Shown one piece after another: positions 1 to 7,338 of a stretch of DNA of 8,563 nt. A model generated the notes under the pieces. The model made no database searches, was not told the origin of the DNA, and was given only the letters and a program-made list of their open reading frames with translations. The stretch is from Candidatus Aminicenantota bacterium. GTDB lineage: Bacteria; Acidobacteriota; Aminicenantia; UBA2199. The stretch spans positions 1 through 8,563 of the forward strand of contig JAUXFB010000035.1 of assembly GCA_030620255.1 (NCBI GenBank). Reading direction: 5' to 3'. The position numbers were made by a program, and so were the translations under genes. How positions within the stretch are numbered: the stretch's first letter is position 1; each line of letters starts with the position of its first letter.

Positions 1-24
1 AAAACAAATAGGTAAAAATATTTC

Positions 25-3000
25 TTATATGTTTTTGATCTTTTTTTTATATTTATATCTTAGATTTCCATTTATTTTTAATGCTTTTTTAATGAGTAAA
101 TTTCCCTGATCAATTAATCTCTTTCTTTCATTTATATCTTTTTCAATTTTTGATTGTAAATGATAAAGTATTCCCTTCACTGCAAAAGCTTTTGCCATTC
201 TGGGATTAATTAATATTGCTTTATCCGCATATTTCACCCCTTCCAAAATTATGTCTTTGGATTTCTTTTTCAACTTTATCTGCCATTTACTTTGCCAAAA
301 AAGAAATTCGGAATATTTATAATAGTTCATAGCATTTAAAGGATTAATTTTAATAGCCTTTTTGAAGTAATTTTTTGAAATCACAAAATCTTTTTCAGGG
401 CTATTCTTACATTTCATTCTCCATCTCGCTTCCATACAAGCAACAACTCCTGCTTGTCTGTATGCTGTATCAAGAGTAGGATCAATATTAGCCACTTTTT
501 TATATAGAGATTTGCACACATTAATAAAGACAATCGGAGATCTGTCATGATCCAGCTCATATCTGCTTTTTAAAATTAAACTTTCAATCCTAAGCAAGTA
601 AATATCAGAATCATTTGGATTGATCTTTATTGCCTTTTTAAGATTTTCCAATGCCTTTTTTATCATATTAAAAGGTGATTTACCAATCAAATATCTATAT
701 TCTGCAAATCCAATATAAGAAGTTGCTAAACTAGAATATAGAGTTATAAGTTTCGGATTAAGCTTTATTGATTTTTTACAATACTTAATAGACTGATTAA
801 AAGCATGTTTTGGATCTTTTCCTTCTTCTAATAAAACATGACCTTTATTAAAATAAACACTACCAATTCCGTTATAAGCAAACGCATTATTTGGTTTTTT
901 TTCAATCAATTTTTTATAAGCTTCTAATGCCTTATTCAAGCTATTATTTGGATCTTTACCATGTGATCCTTCATATTCTGAAAGAAGTATAAGTGATAAG
1001 CCAAGATTTCTATAAGCATATGCAATAGGATTTATTGAAATGGCTTTCCGATAAGATTTAATGGCTTTATTGATTGAATCTAAAGGGTCTTTGCCATGAG
1101 ATTCTTCATATATTGATTTAAAATGATATATACCACCAAGATTACTATAAGCATAATAAAAATTAGGATACAATTCAATTGCTTTCTGGAAACTCTCTTT
1201 TGCTTTATTAATAGAATTCATAGAATCCATACCTTTACTCATTTCATATTGAACAGTGTAAGCATAAGCAACTCCTAAACTTGAATAGTATGCTTCATTA
1301 TCAGGATTGATCTGAATAGCTTTTTCATAGCTCTCCATTGCTTTTTTTAAAAAACTCAAGGGATTTTTTCCCTGCACCAATTCATAGTATCCAATGTTTA
1401 GGTAAGAGTTGCCTTTATATAGTAAAGGTAAACCATCATTTGGGTCGATTTTACTTGCCTTTTGAGCATATCCTATTGATTTTGAAAAATCATCTCTTGG
1501 GTCCTGACCCTTATCCAGCTTGTATTCACCTAAAGCTCCATATATATTAGCCTTAATTTTATAAGTTTCCGCAAGATCGCTGTCTGCAATTATTGATTTC
1601 TTTGCTATAGATAGAGCTCTTTTCGCATATGGGGTTATATCTTCACCTTTTTCATACAAAAGCATATCAATAACATTTGTCCATAGATCACATAAATTAT
1701 TATATGACTGAGGGTCACTTTCTCCAATATGTATAGCTTCTTTGAATGCTTCTTCTGCTTTTTTAAAATCATGCAAAGCTCCACTGATATCACCCTTATC
1801 TCTTTTATCAACACCCATTGCCTCATATATATTCCCTTCTAAAAGTTTTGCTTCATATAACCATGGAATAGAATTAAATGCAGAACGAGCTTTTTTGATT
1901 GCTACATTGAATCGTCTATCATTATATGCAATCAATGCTTCCAAATATTCTGGAGATTCTCCAATTAAACCTCTGCTTTTCTTTAGAAATTCAATTGCAG
2001 GTTTTAAATACTTTTCTTCAATCTTTTTTTTCTGATAATCTTTTAATGATTTCTCATGAATATTTTTAATCTTGTCATACTCTTTCTTATAAATTTTGGT
2101 GAGAGTCAATCCCATTGAATAAGCAACCGACTGAGTTTTATAACCACTATTCCAGGACATTTTAAGATATTTAAGTGCATTATCATATTCACTTAACACA
2201 ATATACCCTTTACCAAGAGCATAATTCCCCGGTCCCTTACCTAGATCTCCTATTTGCTTAATCTGCTCTCTTATCTCTTCAATCTGTTTTTTCACACGTT
2301 TCCTCTCAGGTCTTGTATCATGTAATGGAATAGTATGGGAAATGCGCATTAAACTTTCAATATTAACAACATTCTGACCAAATTTTTGTGCTATATCAGC
2401 AATTTTCCCCATTTTCCAGCGTGTGCGCAACCACATACTAATCAATATAATTAATATTATAAAAACAATGCTTCCAAGAATAACTGCAATTTTATGTCTT
2501 TTTGCCTTTTTTATAATTTTATAAGTTATTGTTAAAGGTCGAGCTAAAACTGGTTCTCCATTCAAATAAAGCTGCAAATCTTCAGCAATAGCTTTTGAAG
2601 AATCATATCTCCTATGAGGTTCTTTTTCCAAGCATTTCAGTACAATAGTTTCAAGATCAACAGGAATCTCTGGATTAATCTTACGGATAGGCTTTGGTTC
2701 ATCATTAACAACCATTAAAAGTACTTTTATTGGGGAATCGCCTGTAAAAGCCCTTTCTCCTGAAAATAGCTCATACATTGTTGAACCCAGACAATATATA
2801 TCTGATCTACGGTTAATATTTCCCCTATCCCCACGTGCCTGCTCCGGAGACATATAATTAGGAGTTCCTACAACCATTCCACTCATGGTTATTGATGGCG
2901 CTTCTATCTCACGTGCAAGACCAAAATCCATTACATAAGGTATCCATTCACCCTCAGGACTCTGTTCTAACATTATATTTGAAGGTTTTATATCTCTATG

Positions 3001-3372
3001 TATTATACCCTTTCTATGGGCTTCATGAATTGCTCCAGCAACAGCTTTCATTATCAATACTTTTTGTTCCAAATTTATCCTTGTCTCAATTTCAAGTAGC
3101 GATGGTCCATCAATATATTGCATTGCAATGTAAGGTGTATTATTATACTCTCCTACTTCATATATCCTGCAAATATTTTCATGGGTTATCTGTCCTTGAG
3201 CCTGTGCTTCCTGTACAAAGCGTTCTATTACATCATCAGAATTTTCTTTAACAAACTTTAAAGCTACATACCGTTTCAGGTGAGGATCAAAGGCTTTATA
3301 AACTTTACCCATACCCCCTTCTCCAATTTTTTCAATAACATTGTATCGCTCCCAGCCTGAAAAATCTTCCAT
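25..3372 (-). CDS. Membrane-anchored Ser/Thr protein kinase with long extracytoplasmic TPR array
   Basis: This is a Hanks-type protein kinase that phosphorylates Ser/Thr on unknown targets. Numbering is from the ATG at 3372 (1115 aa). The kinase domain spans about residues 9-270 and all catalytic elements are present: glycine loop GEGGMG (17-22), VALK lysine K39, helix-C E55, HRDIKPSN with D127, K129 and N132, DFG at 149-151, SPE at 175-177 and D191. It is an RD kinase with Ser/Thr residues (160-170) in the activation loop. A GEPVLARP juxtamembrane motif (272-279) and a basic stretch precede one membrane helix (295-315), so the remaining ~800 residues should lie outside the cytoplasm. These hold a short charged helix (~356-376), a TPR-like block (~378-430) and about thirteen 46-residue TPR-type units. 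The second in-frame ATG was chosen because AAGGAAG (3381-3387) lies 8 bases upstream of it but only 2 bases from the ATG at 3378. The gene is transcribed alone, divergently from pyrK. Kinase identity is certain; signal and substrate are not known. Confidence 0.95.
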   Translation of the reverse strand: MEDFSGWERYNVIEKIGEGGMGKVYKAFDPHLKRYVALKFVKENSDDVIERFVQEAQAQGQITHENICRIYEVGEYNNTPYIAMQYIDGPSLLEIETRINLEQKVLIMKAVAGAIHEAHRKGIIHRDIKPSNIMLEQSPEGEWIPYVMDFGLAREIEAPSITMSGMVVGTPNYMSPEQARGDRGNINRRSDIYCLGSTMYELFSGERAFTGDSPIKVLLMVVNDEPKPIRKINPEIPVDLETIVLKCLEKEPHRRYDSSKAIAEDLQLYLNGEPVLARPLTITYKIIKKAKRHKIAVILGSIVFIILIILISMWLRTRWKMGKIADIAQKFGQNVVNIESLMRISHTIPLHDTRPERKRVKKQIEEIREQIKQIGDLGKGPGNYALGKGYIVLSEYDNALKYLKMSWNSGYKTQSVAYSMGLTLTKIYKKEYDKIKNIHEKSLKDYQKKKIEEKYLKPAIEFLKKSRGLIGESPEYLEALIAYNDRRFNVAIKKARSAFNSIPWLYEAKLLEGNIYEAMGVDKRDKGDISGALHDFKKAEEAFKEAIHIGESDPQSYNNLCDLWTNVIDMLLYEKGEDITPYAKRALSIAKKSIIADSDLAETYKIKANIYGALGEYKLDKGQDPRDDFSKSIGYAQKASKIDPNDGLPLLYKGNSYLNIGYYELVQGKNPLSFLKKAMESYEKAIQINPDNEAYYSSLGVAYAYTVQYEMSKGMDSMNSINKAKESFQKAIELYPNFYYAYSNLGGIYHFKSIYEESHGKDPLDSINKAIKSYRKAISINPIAYAYRNLGLSLILLSEYEGSHGKDPNNSLNKALEAYKKLIEKKPNNAFAYNGIGSVYFNKGHVLLEEGKDPKHAFNQSIKYCKKSIKLNPKLITLYSSLATSYIGFAEYRYLIGKSPFNMIKKALENLKKAIKINPNDSDIYLLRIESLILKSRYELDHDRSPIVFINVCKSLYKKVANIDPTLDTAYRQAGVVACMEARWRMKCKNSPEKDFVISKNYFKKAIKINPLNAMNYYKYSEFLFWQSKWQIKLKKKSKDIILEGVKYADKAILINPRMAKAFAVKGILYHLQSKIEKDINERKRLIDQGNLLIKKALKINGNLRYKYKKKIKNI
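67..1866 (-). repeat. Array of ~13 long TPR-type units, period 46 residues (138 bases)
   Basis: This is a protein-level tandem repeat in the kinase tail. Counted from the ATG at 3372, the Pro (or its equivalent) that ends helix B of each unit falls at residues 503, 551, 598, 644, 690, 736, 782, 827, 873, 919, 965, 1011, 1057 and 1102. The spacing is 46 through most of the array and 45-48 elsewhere. Each unit reads roughly N-P-x(4)-AY-x-x-LG, a helix ending in YE, an insert of the type x-G-K-D-P-x-x-S-I-N, then KA-x-x-x-Y-x-KAI-x-I-NP. Normal TPRs have 34 residues; the extra 12 sit between helices A and B. The middle units (about 690-830) are most alike, and their insert motif is still similar at DNA level near 950-980 and 1084-1110. 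Both ends of the array are more diverged. Such arrays normally form a superhelical protein-binding surface. Confidence 0.88.
2428..2490 (-). other. Single transmembrane helix of the kinase
   Basis: This segment encodes residues 295-315 of the kinase, an uninterrupted Ile/Leu/Val-rich stretch. It is preceded by the basic run KKAKRHK and followed by RTRWK. The stronger positive charge on the N-terminal side and the upstream catalytic domain place the N-terminus in the cytoplasm and the TPR tail outside. Topology is inferred from charge and hydrophobicity only; there is no separate signal peptide. Confidence 0.85.
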
Positions 3373-3380
3373 AAACATTT

Positions 3381-3387
3381 CTTCCTT
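3381..3387 (-). promoter_or_regulatory. Ribosome binding site of the kinase gene
   Basis: The minus strand reads AAGGAAG. It is 8 bases upstream of the ATG at 3372 and only 2 bases from the ATG at 3378, so it favours the downstream ATG and a protein starting MEDFSGWERY. Confidence 0.6.
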
Positions 3388-3401
3388 TTAAGTCCATTCT
3401 A

Positions 3402-3430
3402 ATTTTACCAAAAACAAATTAAATTTTAAA
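3402..3430 (-). promoter_or_regulatory. Possible sigma-70-type promoter of the kinase gene
   Basis: The minus strand shows TTTAAA (3425-3430) and TAAAAT (3402-3407), separated by 17 bases. They match the -35 and -10 consensus at 4 of 6 and 5 of 6 positions. The start of transcription would be near 3395, giving a leader of about 20-25 bases that still contains the AAGGAAG site. In DNA this rich in A and T such matches arise easily by chance. Confidence 0.3.
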
Positions 3431-3463
3431 CTTTTTATATGATTTGTTTTTTTTGAAAAAGAT

Positions 3464-3492
3464 TTTACAATTTTTAATTGGTCGGGTACAAT
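3464..3492 (+). promoter_or_regulatory. Probable sigma-70-type promoter of the pyrKDF operon
   Basis: TTTACA (3464-3469) and TACAAT (3487-3492) are separated by exactly 17 bases. Each differs from the -35/-10 consensus at one position. The predicted start near 3499 leaves about 40 bases of leader before the pyrK ATG. That is too short for a PyrR attenuator or a riboswitch, and no hairpin or U-tract is seen there. This is the best promoter match in the 159-base spacer between the divergent genes. Confidence 0.5.
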
Positions 3493-3537
3493 ATCTTTTA
3501 CTTGAATTTTATAAAATATAAGTAACATAAAAATATA

Positions 3538-4302
3538 ATGAAAGAACAGAGATGTTTTGTAAAAGAAAATAAAAAAATAAACGAAAATTACTTTCTTATG
3601 AAAATCAAATCTGAGTATATTTCAAAAAACTCAAAACCAGGCAATTTTGTAATGGTTAATGTATCTGAGACTTTTGATCCTCTATTAAAAAGGCCTTTTG
3701 GTATATTCAAATCTGAACCTCCATTTATCTGGCTATATTTTGAGGTTGTTGGAAAAGGTACTAAATTACTATCAAATTTCAAAAAGAATGATAAAATTTC
3801 TATTTTAGGACCCCTTGGAAATTCATTACCTGAATTTAAAAATAAAAAAATATTAATGATTGCTGGAGGGAGAGGCATTGTTCCAATTTTTTATTCAATT
3901 CATACTTATTCTCAACACAATGATATCTTCTTAGTATATGGAGCAAAATCTGAAAAAGATTTAAACCTTTATGAAGAGATCAAATCTAAAAAACTAAAAA
4001 AACTTTTTTTATATACTGATAACGGAAGTGTGGGAAAAAAGGGACTTGTAACATCTGATGTTAAAAACATTATTAATAACAATAAAGTTGATATAACTAT
4101 ATCATGTGGACCTGAACCTATGTTTAAAACTCTTGTAAAAAAGATAGAGCATATTGGTACTGAAAACTACATTTCTATGGAAGCCCTAATGGGCTGTGGG
4201 TTTGGTATATGCCACAGTTGCGCAAAAAAAACAAAAAATAATAATTATAAACAAGTTTGTACTGATGGACCTATATTTAAAATGGAGGATATTAAGTGGT
4301 AG
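3538..4302 (+). CDS. pyrK: Dihydroorotate dehydrogenase B, electron transfer subunit PyrK
   Basis: PyrK is the iron-sulfur flavoprotein subunit that passes electrons from dihydroorotate, oxidised on PyrD, to NAD+ in the cytoplasmic PyrK2-PyrD2 complex. The 254-residue length is normal for the family. The flavodoxin-reductase fold is visible: an N-terminal FAD barrel with the RPFG motif (52-55), then an NAD(H) domain with GPLGNSLP (91-98) and AGGRGIVP (109-116), and CGPEPM at 190-195. The C-terminal [2Fe-2S] site is complete, with C220, C225, C228 and C241 in the C-x4-C-x2-C-x12-C spacing followed by TDGPIF. AGGRG is a small departure from the more common AGGIG. It is the first gene of the operon and overlaps pyrD by 7 bases. 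There is no clear Shine-Dalgarno before the ATG, the leader being almost all A and T. The next ATG (3598) would cut into the FAD barrel, so the first ATG is kept. Confidence 0.94.
   Translation: MKEQRCFVKENKKINENYFLMKIKSEYISKNSKPGNFVMVNVSETFDPLLKRPFGIFKSEPPFIWLYFEVVGKGTKLLSNFKKNDKISILGPLGNSLPEFKNKKILMIAGGRGIVPIFYSIHTYSQHNDIFLVYGAKSEKDLNLYEEIKSKKLKKLFLYTDNGSVGKKGLVTSDVKNIINNNKVDITISCGPEPMFKTLVKKIEHIGTENYISMEALMGCGFGICHSCAKKTKNNNYKQVCTDGPIFKMEDIKW
4284..4288 (+). promoter_or_regulatory. Ribosome binding site deciding the GTG start of pyrD
   Basis: GGAGG inside the 3' end of pyrK lies 7 bases before the GTG at 4296. It is the strongest Shine-Dalgarno match in the window. It supports a GTG start overlapping the pyrK stop codon (TAG, 4300-4302), and thus translational coupling that would help keep the two subunits in balance. 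Confidence 0.75.
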
Positions 4303-5207
4303 ATCTTTCTACTGATTTGGGATTTATAAAATTAAAAAATCCTGTTATAACTGCATCTGGAACCTTTGGTTATGGTGAAGAATTTCAAGATTTCTTTAAC
4401 CTTGACATACTGGGTGCATTTGTTTTAAAAGGAATCTATAAAAATCCAAAATCTGGAAACTCCCCCCCTAGAATACACGAAACTGCTTCCGGGCTTTTAA
4501 ATTCAATTGGTCTTCCAGGTCCTGGAGCAAAAGAATTACAAAAAATCGTAAAAAGAATTCATAGATTAACTAAAACTCCGATTATTATCAATGTGTGTGG
4601 TGAGTCAGATGAAGAATATATTGAAGTTGCAGAAATCTTTGACAAAATGGATGAAGTAACAATGCTGGAATTAAACATTTCGTGTCCAAATATAAAAAGG
4701 GGCGGGAAATGCCCGGCTCAAGATGAAAAGCACACATATAAATTAGTTAATCAAATAAAACATAACACAAGCAAACCTCTAATTGTAAAACTATCGCCAA
4801 ATGTTAATGACATTTCCTCAATAGCAATATCAGCAGAACAAGGAGGGGCTGACTGTATTTCTCTTGTAAATACTTTTCTTGGCATGGCAGTTGATTTAGA
4901 TTCAAAGAGACCTGTTTTCAAAAATCTTTTTGCCGGGCTCTCAGGTCCAGCAATCAAACCTCTTGCTCTAAAATTAGTATGGGAAACTGTTCAAAGTGTA
5001 CATATTCCTGTAATCGGGATTGGAGGAATTACTTCAGGTAGAGATGTTATGGAATTTATATTAACAGGAGCATCGGCTGTACAGATAGGTACAATCAATA
5101 TTGTTGAACCTAAAGCATCTGTCAGAATTATAAAAGAAATTAAAGATATAATGAAAAAATTAAATATAGAAAGCTTAGATGAAATAAAAGGCAAACTTAA
5201 AATATGA
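4296..5207 (+). CDS. pyrD: Dihydroorotate dehydrogenase B, catalytic subunit (class 1B)
   Basis: PyrD oxidises (S)-dihydroorotate to orotate with FMN, the fourth step of de novo UMP synthesis, and hands electrons to PyrK for reduction of NAD+. The 303 residues form a full-length TIM barrel. Recognisable elements are NPVITASGTFGYG (15-27), the FMN/substrate lysine K45, ASGLLNSIGLPGPG (64-77) with N69, NISCPN (127-132) with the catalytic base C130 typical of class 1 enzymes, KLSPN (165-169), VNT (191-193), GLSGPAIKP (214-222) and the phosphate-binding GIGGI (241-245). Class 1B, not the quinone-linked class 2, follows from the sequence, the lack of an N-terminal membrane helix and the adjacent pyrK. 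Translation starts at GTG, set by the upstream GGAGG. The stop TGA overlaps the pyrF start in an ATGA arrangement. Confidence 0.97.
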   Translation: MVDLSTDLGFIKLKNPVITASGTFGYGEEFQDFFNLDILGAFVLKGIYKNPKSGNSPPRIHETASGLLNSIGLPGPGAKELQKIVKRIHRLTKTPIIINVCGESDEEYIEVAEIFDKMDEVTMLELNISCPNIKRGGKCPAQDEKHTYKLVNQIKHNTSKPLIVKLSPNVNDISSIAISAEQGGADCISLVNTFLGMAVDLDSKRPVFKNLFAGLSGPAIKPLALKLVWETVQSVHIPVIGIGGITSGRDVMEFILTGASAVQIGTINIVEPKASVRIIKEIKDIMKKLNIESLDEIKGKLKI

Positions 5208-5893
5208 AAGATAAAATTATAATAGCACTCGATTTTGATAACTTAGATGTTGCAAAAAAATTGATAGATGATTTGAATGATGCTATTTTTTTTAAAGTTG
5301 GACTTTTACCATTTTTGAAATTCGGCAATGAAATAATCTCTTATTTAAAAAGTAAAGATAAAAAAATATTCCTTGACCTTAAATTCAAAGATATTCCAAA
5401 CACTATATATTGGGCAGTAAAATCATCTCTAAAATACTCACCCGATTTTTTAACAATTCATCTTACAGGTGGAGCTGAAATGATAAAAAAGTCTATTGAA
5501 GCTTCCAAAACTAAAAACAACCTGACAATTTTAGGTGTAACAATTTTAACATCATTATCAAGAAATGATCTCATTGATATTGGAGTAGAACTTTCAGTAG
5601 AAGATACTGTTTTAAAATTATGTGAGCTGGGATTAAAAAATGGTTTAAAATCATTCGTATGCTCACCTCTTGAAATAGAATCCATAAGAAAGAGATTTGG
5701 AAAAGATATAACTTTGGTAACTCCCGGGATAAGACCTCATTGGTCTGAAAAAGGTGATCAGAAAAGGATTTTTACTCCAAAAATGGCAATACAAAAGGGT
5801 GCTGATTTTCTTGTTATAGGAAGGCCAATAACACAAAACAAGAATCCATTAAAAGCTTTTAAATTAATTCTTCAAGAAATAGAAAAGAGTTAA
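5204..5893 (+). CDS. pyrF: Orotidine 5'-phosphate decarboxylase
   Basis: PyrF decarboxylates OMP to UMP, the last step of the pathway that pyrK-pyrD feed. At 229 residues it is a normal-length bacterial type 1 enzyme. Active-site elements are all visible: ALDFD with D10, FKVG with K31, the DLKFKDIPNT block with the D58-K60-D63 charge network, VCSPLE (152-157) with S154, TPGIRP (173-178), and D185-Q186 followed by the phosphate-gripping GRPIT (206-210) with R207. It starts at the ATG of an ATGA overlap with the pyrD stop and has only a weak Shine-Dalgarno, so it is probably translated by re-initiation after pyrD. It ends the operon. PyrE, which makes its substrate, is not in the window. A weak hairpin lies across its stop codon, but no clear terminator follows. 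Confidence 0.97.
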   Translation: MKDKIIIALDFDNLDVAKKLIDDLNDAIFFKVGLLPFLKFGNEIISYLKSKDKKIFLDLKFKDIPNTIYWAVKSSLKYSPDFLTIHLTGGAEMIKKSIEASKTKNNLTILGVTILTSLSRNDLIDIGVELSVEDTVLKLCELGLKNGLKSFVCSPLEIESIRKRFGKDITLVTPGIRPHWSEKGDQKRIFTPKMAIQKGADFLVIGRPITQNKNPLKAFKLILQEIEKS

Positions 5894-5970
5894 GCTCAAC
5901 TTTTAGTTACTTTCCTTTTCCTTGTTCAATCCACTTTAGCATCAATAAAAATAATTTTCTACACATAAAA

Positions 5971-7335
5971 TCATCCCTTATTTTTTGATCTTCCTAAATA
6001 TTTATCATAAATTGCCAAGCCAATCATTGATAAAACTCCCATAAATGCAACAATCAGCCACATTGTTACAGGATTTGTTGGTTGACCCTTTTTATGTGGA
6101 GTTAAAATGAAGTATTCAAACATAGCACCGCCAATAGGAGAACCAATAATAGTTCCGAAAGCAATCGGCAAATTTGCATATCCAAGATAAAGTCCTTCTT
6201 CACCTTTTGGAGCAATTGCGCCAATATATTCAAACTGTCTGGGCGATGCCATCATCTCACCAATTGCCATTGAAGCAAGTGATAATAATATAAATATTCC
6301 TGCAAGAGGAATTGCAATCCCCATAAAACTTATTTTCTTAGCTATATCTGTAAACAATATAACAGGTAATATATTAACAAGCATACCAAGAGTAGTAACC
6401 AGTATGCCAATCATAATGGACTTTAAGGATGTCCATTTTTTTGTTAGATTTGTTATCAATAATTGAAAAAGTACGATCATAACAGGATTTATCAGTGTAT
6501 ATATTTCAACTGGAGCTTCAGGATCCACAAATCGTAAAAACAGAGGTATCAGATTATATATTTGAACATATATAAACCAGAAAAACCCCATAACTATAAG
6601 AAAGAATACAAATTTCTTATTTTTCAAAACAATAAAGATACCAGCTATTGCCTGTGCTAAAGTTTTTTTCTTTACTCTTTGATCATCCTTTTTTCCATCA
6701 CTTACATATTCAGGCTCTTTATAAATAAAAATTACAATAAATAGACCAATGAGTGCAAAAATGGTTGCCACGTAGGTGAAAATAGCTGGAATACCCATAT
6801 TAATTCTAGTAAAATAAGATACACCTCTTCCTGTCATTGAGCCTATATTTATGACCATATAAAAAATACCGAACCCAAGTACTGCTTTTTTTCCGGATGT
6901 TTTTTGAACTGTACCTGCTATGCATGGTTTAACTATTGATCCCCCTATACCAACTAAAATAATTCCCAATACTACAGGAATTGTGTAATCAATCTTCTCT
7001 CCAATTGCAGGTTTAATTAGTGCGGGCCAGAACTCTTGGACAGTGCCAATAATAAAGTATCCAAAAGCAATAAGAACAAAAGCAACACTCAATGATCGTT
7101 TAAATCCATACTTATCAGCCAGTGTACCACTTAAAATAGGGAGAAAATATATAACCCCCCAGAGCAATGTACCATTCAAAAATGTTGAAAATGTAGGACT
7201 CATTCCAAGTACTTCATTAAAGTAAATGACAACAAATGAAGCAACTGCATAAAAAGCTGCACGTTCAACTAATTCAATAGTATTTGCAGCCCAAAAAGAT
7301 TTGGGAAAATGATTCCCTTTTTTACTTTCTACCAT
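5971..7335 (-). CDS. POT/PTR2-like major facilitator, probable proton-coupled peptide transporter
   Basis: This is a 454-residue inner-membrane transporter with about twelve hydrophobic helices (roughly 15-40, 52-72, 80-100, 118-141, 152-174, 185-205, 241-270, 278-298, 303-328, 337-363, 383-408, 424-444). A charged cytoplasmic loop (206-240) joins the two halves. General MFS motif A is present between helices 2 and 3 (GTLADKYGFKR, 70-80). POT features are E21-x-x-E24-R25 in helix 1 (proton-coupling ExxER), GGSIVKP with K136 in helix 4, FGIFYMVINIGS (155-166, a PTR2-type signature) and an acidic residue before a Ser-Pro in helix 10 (E360, S364-P365). The aromatic YYG that usually follows ExxER is FYA here, so the family call is firmer than the substrate call. 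It lies 3 bases after aspS with AGGAG (7342-7346) before its ATG, so it is probably cotranscribed and coupled. It ends in TGA. Confidence 0.85.
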   Translation of the reverse strand: MVESKKGNHFPKSFWAANTIELVERAAFYAVASFVVIYFNEVLGMSPTFSTFLNGTLLWGVIYFLPILSGTLADKYGFKRSLSVAFVLIAFGYFIIGTVQEFWPALIKPAIGEKIDYTIPVVLGIILVGIGGSIVKPCIAGTVQKTSGKKAVLGFGIFYMVINIGSMTGRGVSYFTRINMGIPAIFTYVATIFALIGLFIVIFIYKEPEYVSDGKKDDQRVKKKTLAQAIAGIFIVLKNKKFVFFLIVMGFFWFIYVQIYNLIPLFLRFVDPEAPVEIYTLINPVMIVLFQLLITNLTKKWTSLKSIMIGILVTTLGMLVNILPVILFTDIAKKISFMGIAIPLAGIFILLSLASMAIGEMMASPRQFEYIGAIAPKGEEGLYLGYANLPIAFGTIIGSPIGGAMFEYFILTPHKKGQPTNPVTMWLIVAFMGVLSMIGLAIYDKYLGRSKNKG

Positions 7336-7338
7336 TAT

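Noticed and set aside
1..24. Terminator after the kinase gene
   Set aside because: Only 24 AT-rich bases remain before the window edge and no stem is visible.
1338..2035. Plus- and minus-strand short frames inside the kinase gene, including those at 1338-1550, 1635-1826 and 1742-2035
   Set aside because: They lie inside the strongly supported kinase/TPR frame, resemble no family I know and have no ribosome site; they are shadow frames.
2892..3251. 119-codon plus-strand frame opposite the kinase domain
   Set aside because: It is the complement of conserved kinase motifs (HRD, DFG and glycine-loop regions), so it is open only because of that coding sequence.
3373..3378. Kinase start at the ATG at 3378
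   Set aside because: Its spacing to AAGGAAG is only 2 bases, against 8 for the ATG at 3372. The difference is two residues and does not affect the protein call.
3502..3530. Second promoter (TTGAAT) closer to pyrK
   Set aside because: No acceptable -10 lies at the right distance; the sequence there is ACATAA, and the leader would be almost nil.
3499..3537. PyrR attenuator or other RNA switch in the pyr leader
   Set aside because: About 40 bases of A/T-rich leader with no stem, no U-tract and no PyrR-binding-loop-like sequence.
5885..5904. Hairpin across the pyrF stop as a terminator
   Set aside because: The stem is only 7 pairs with one G-T wobble and mostly A-T, and there is no real U-tract on the plus strand. 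On the minus strand a short T-rich run follows, but the stem is too weak to call.
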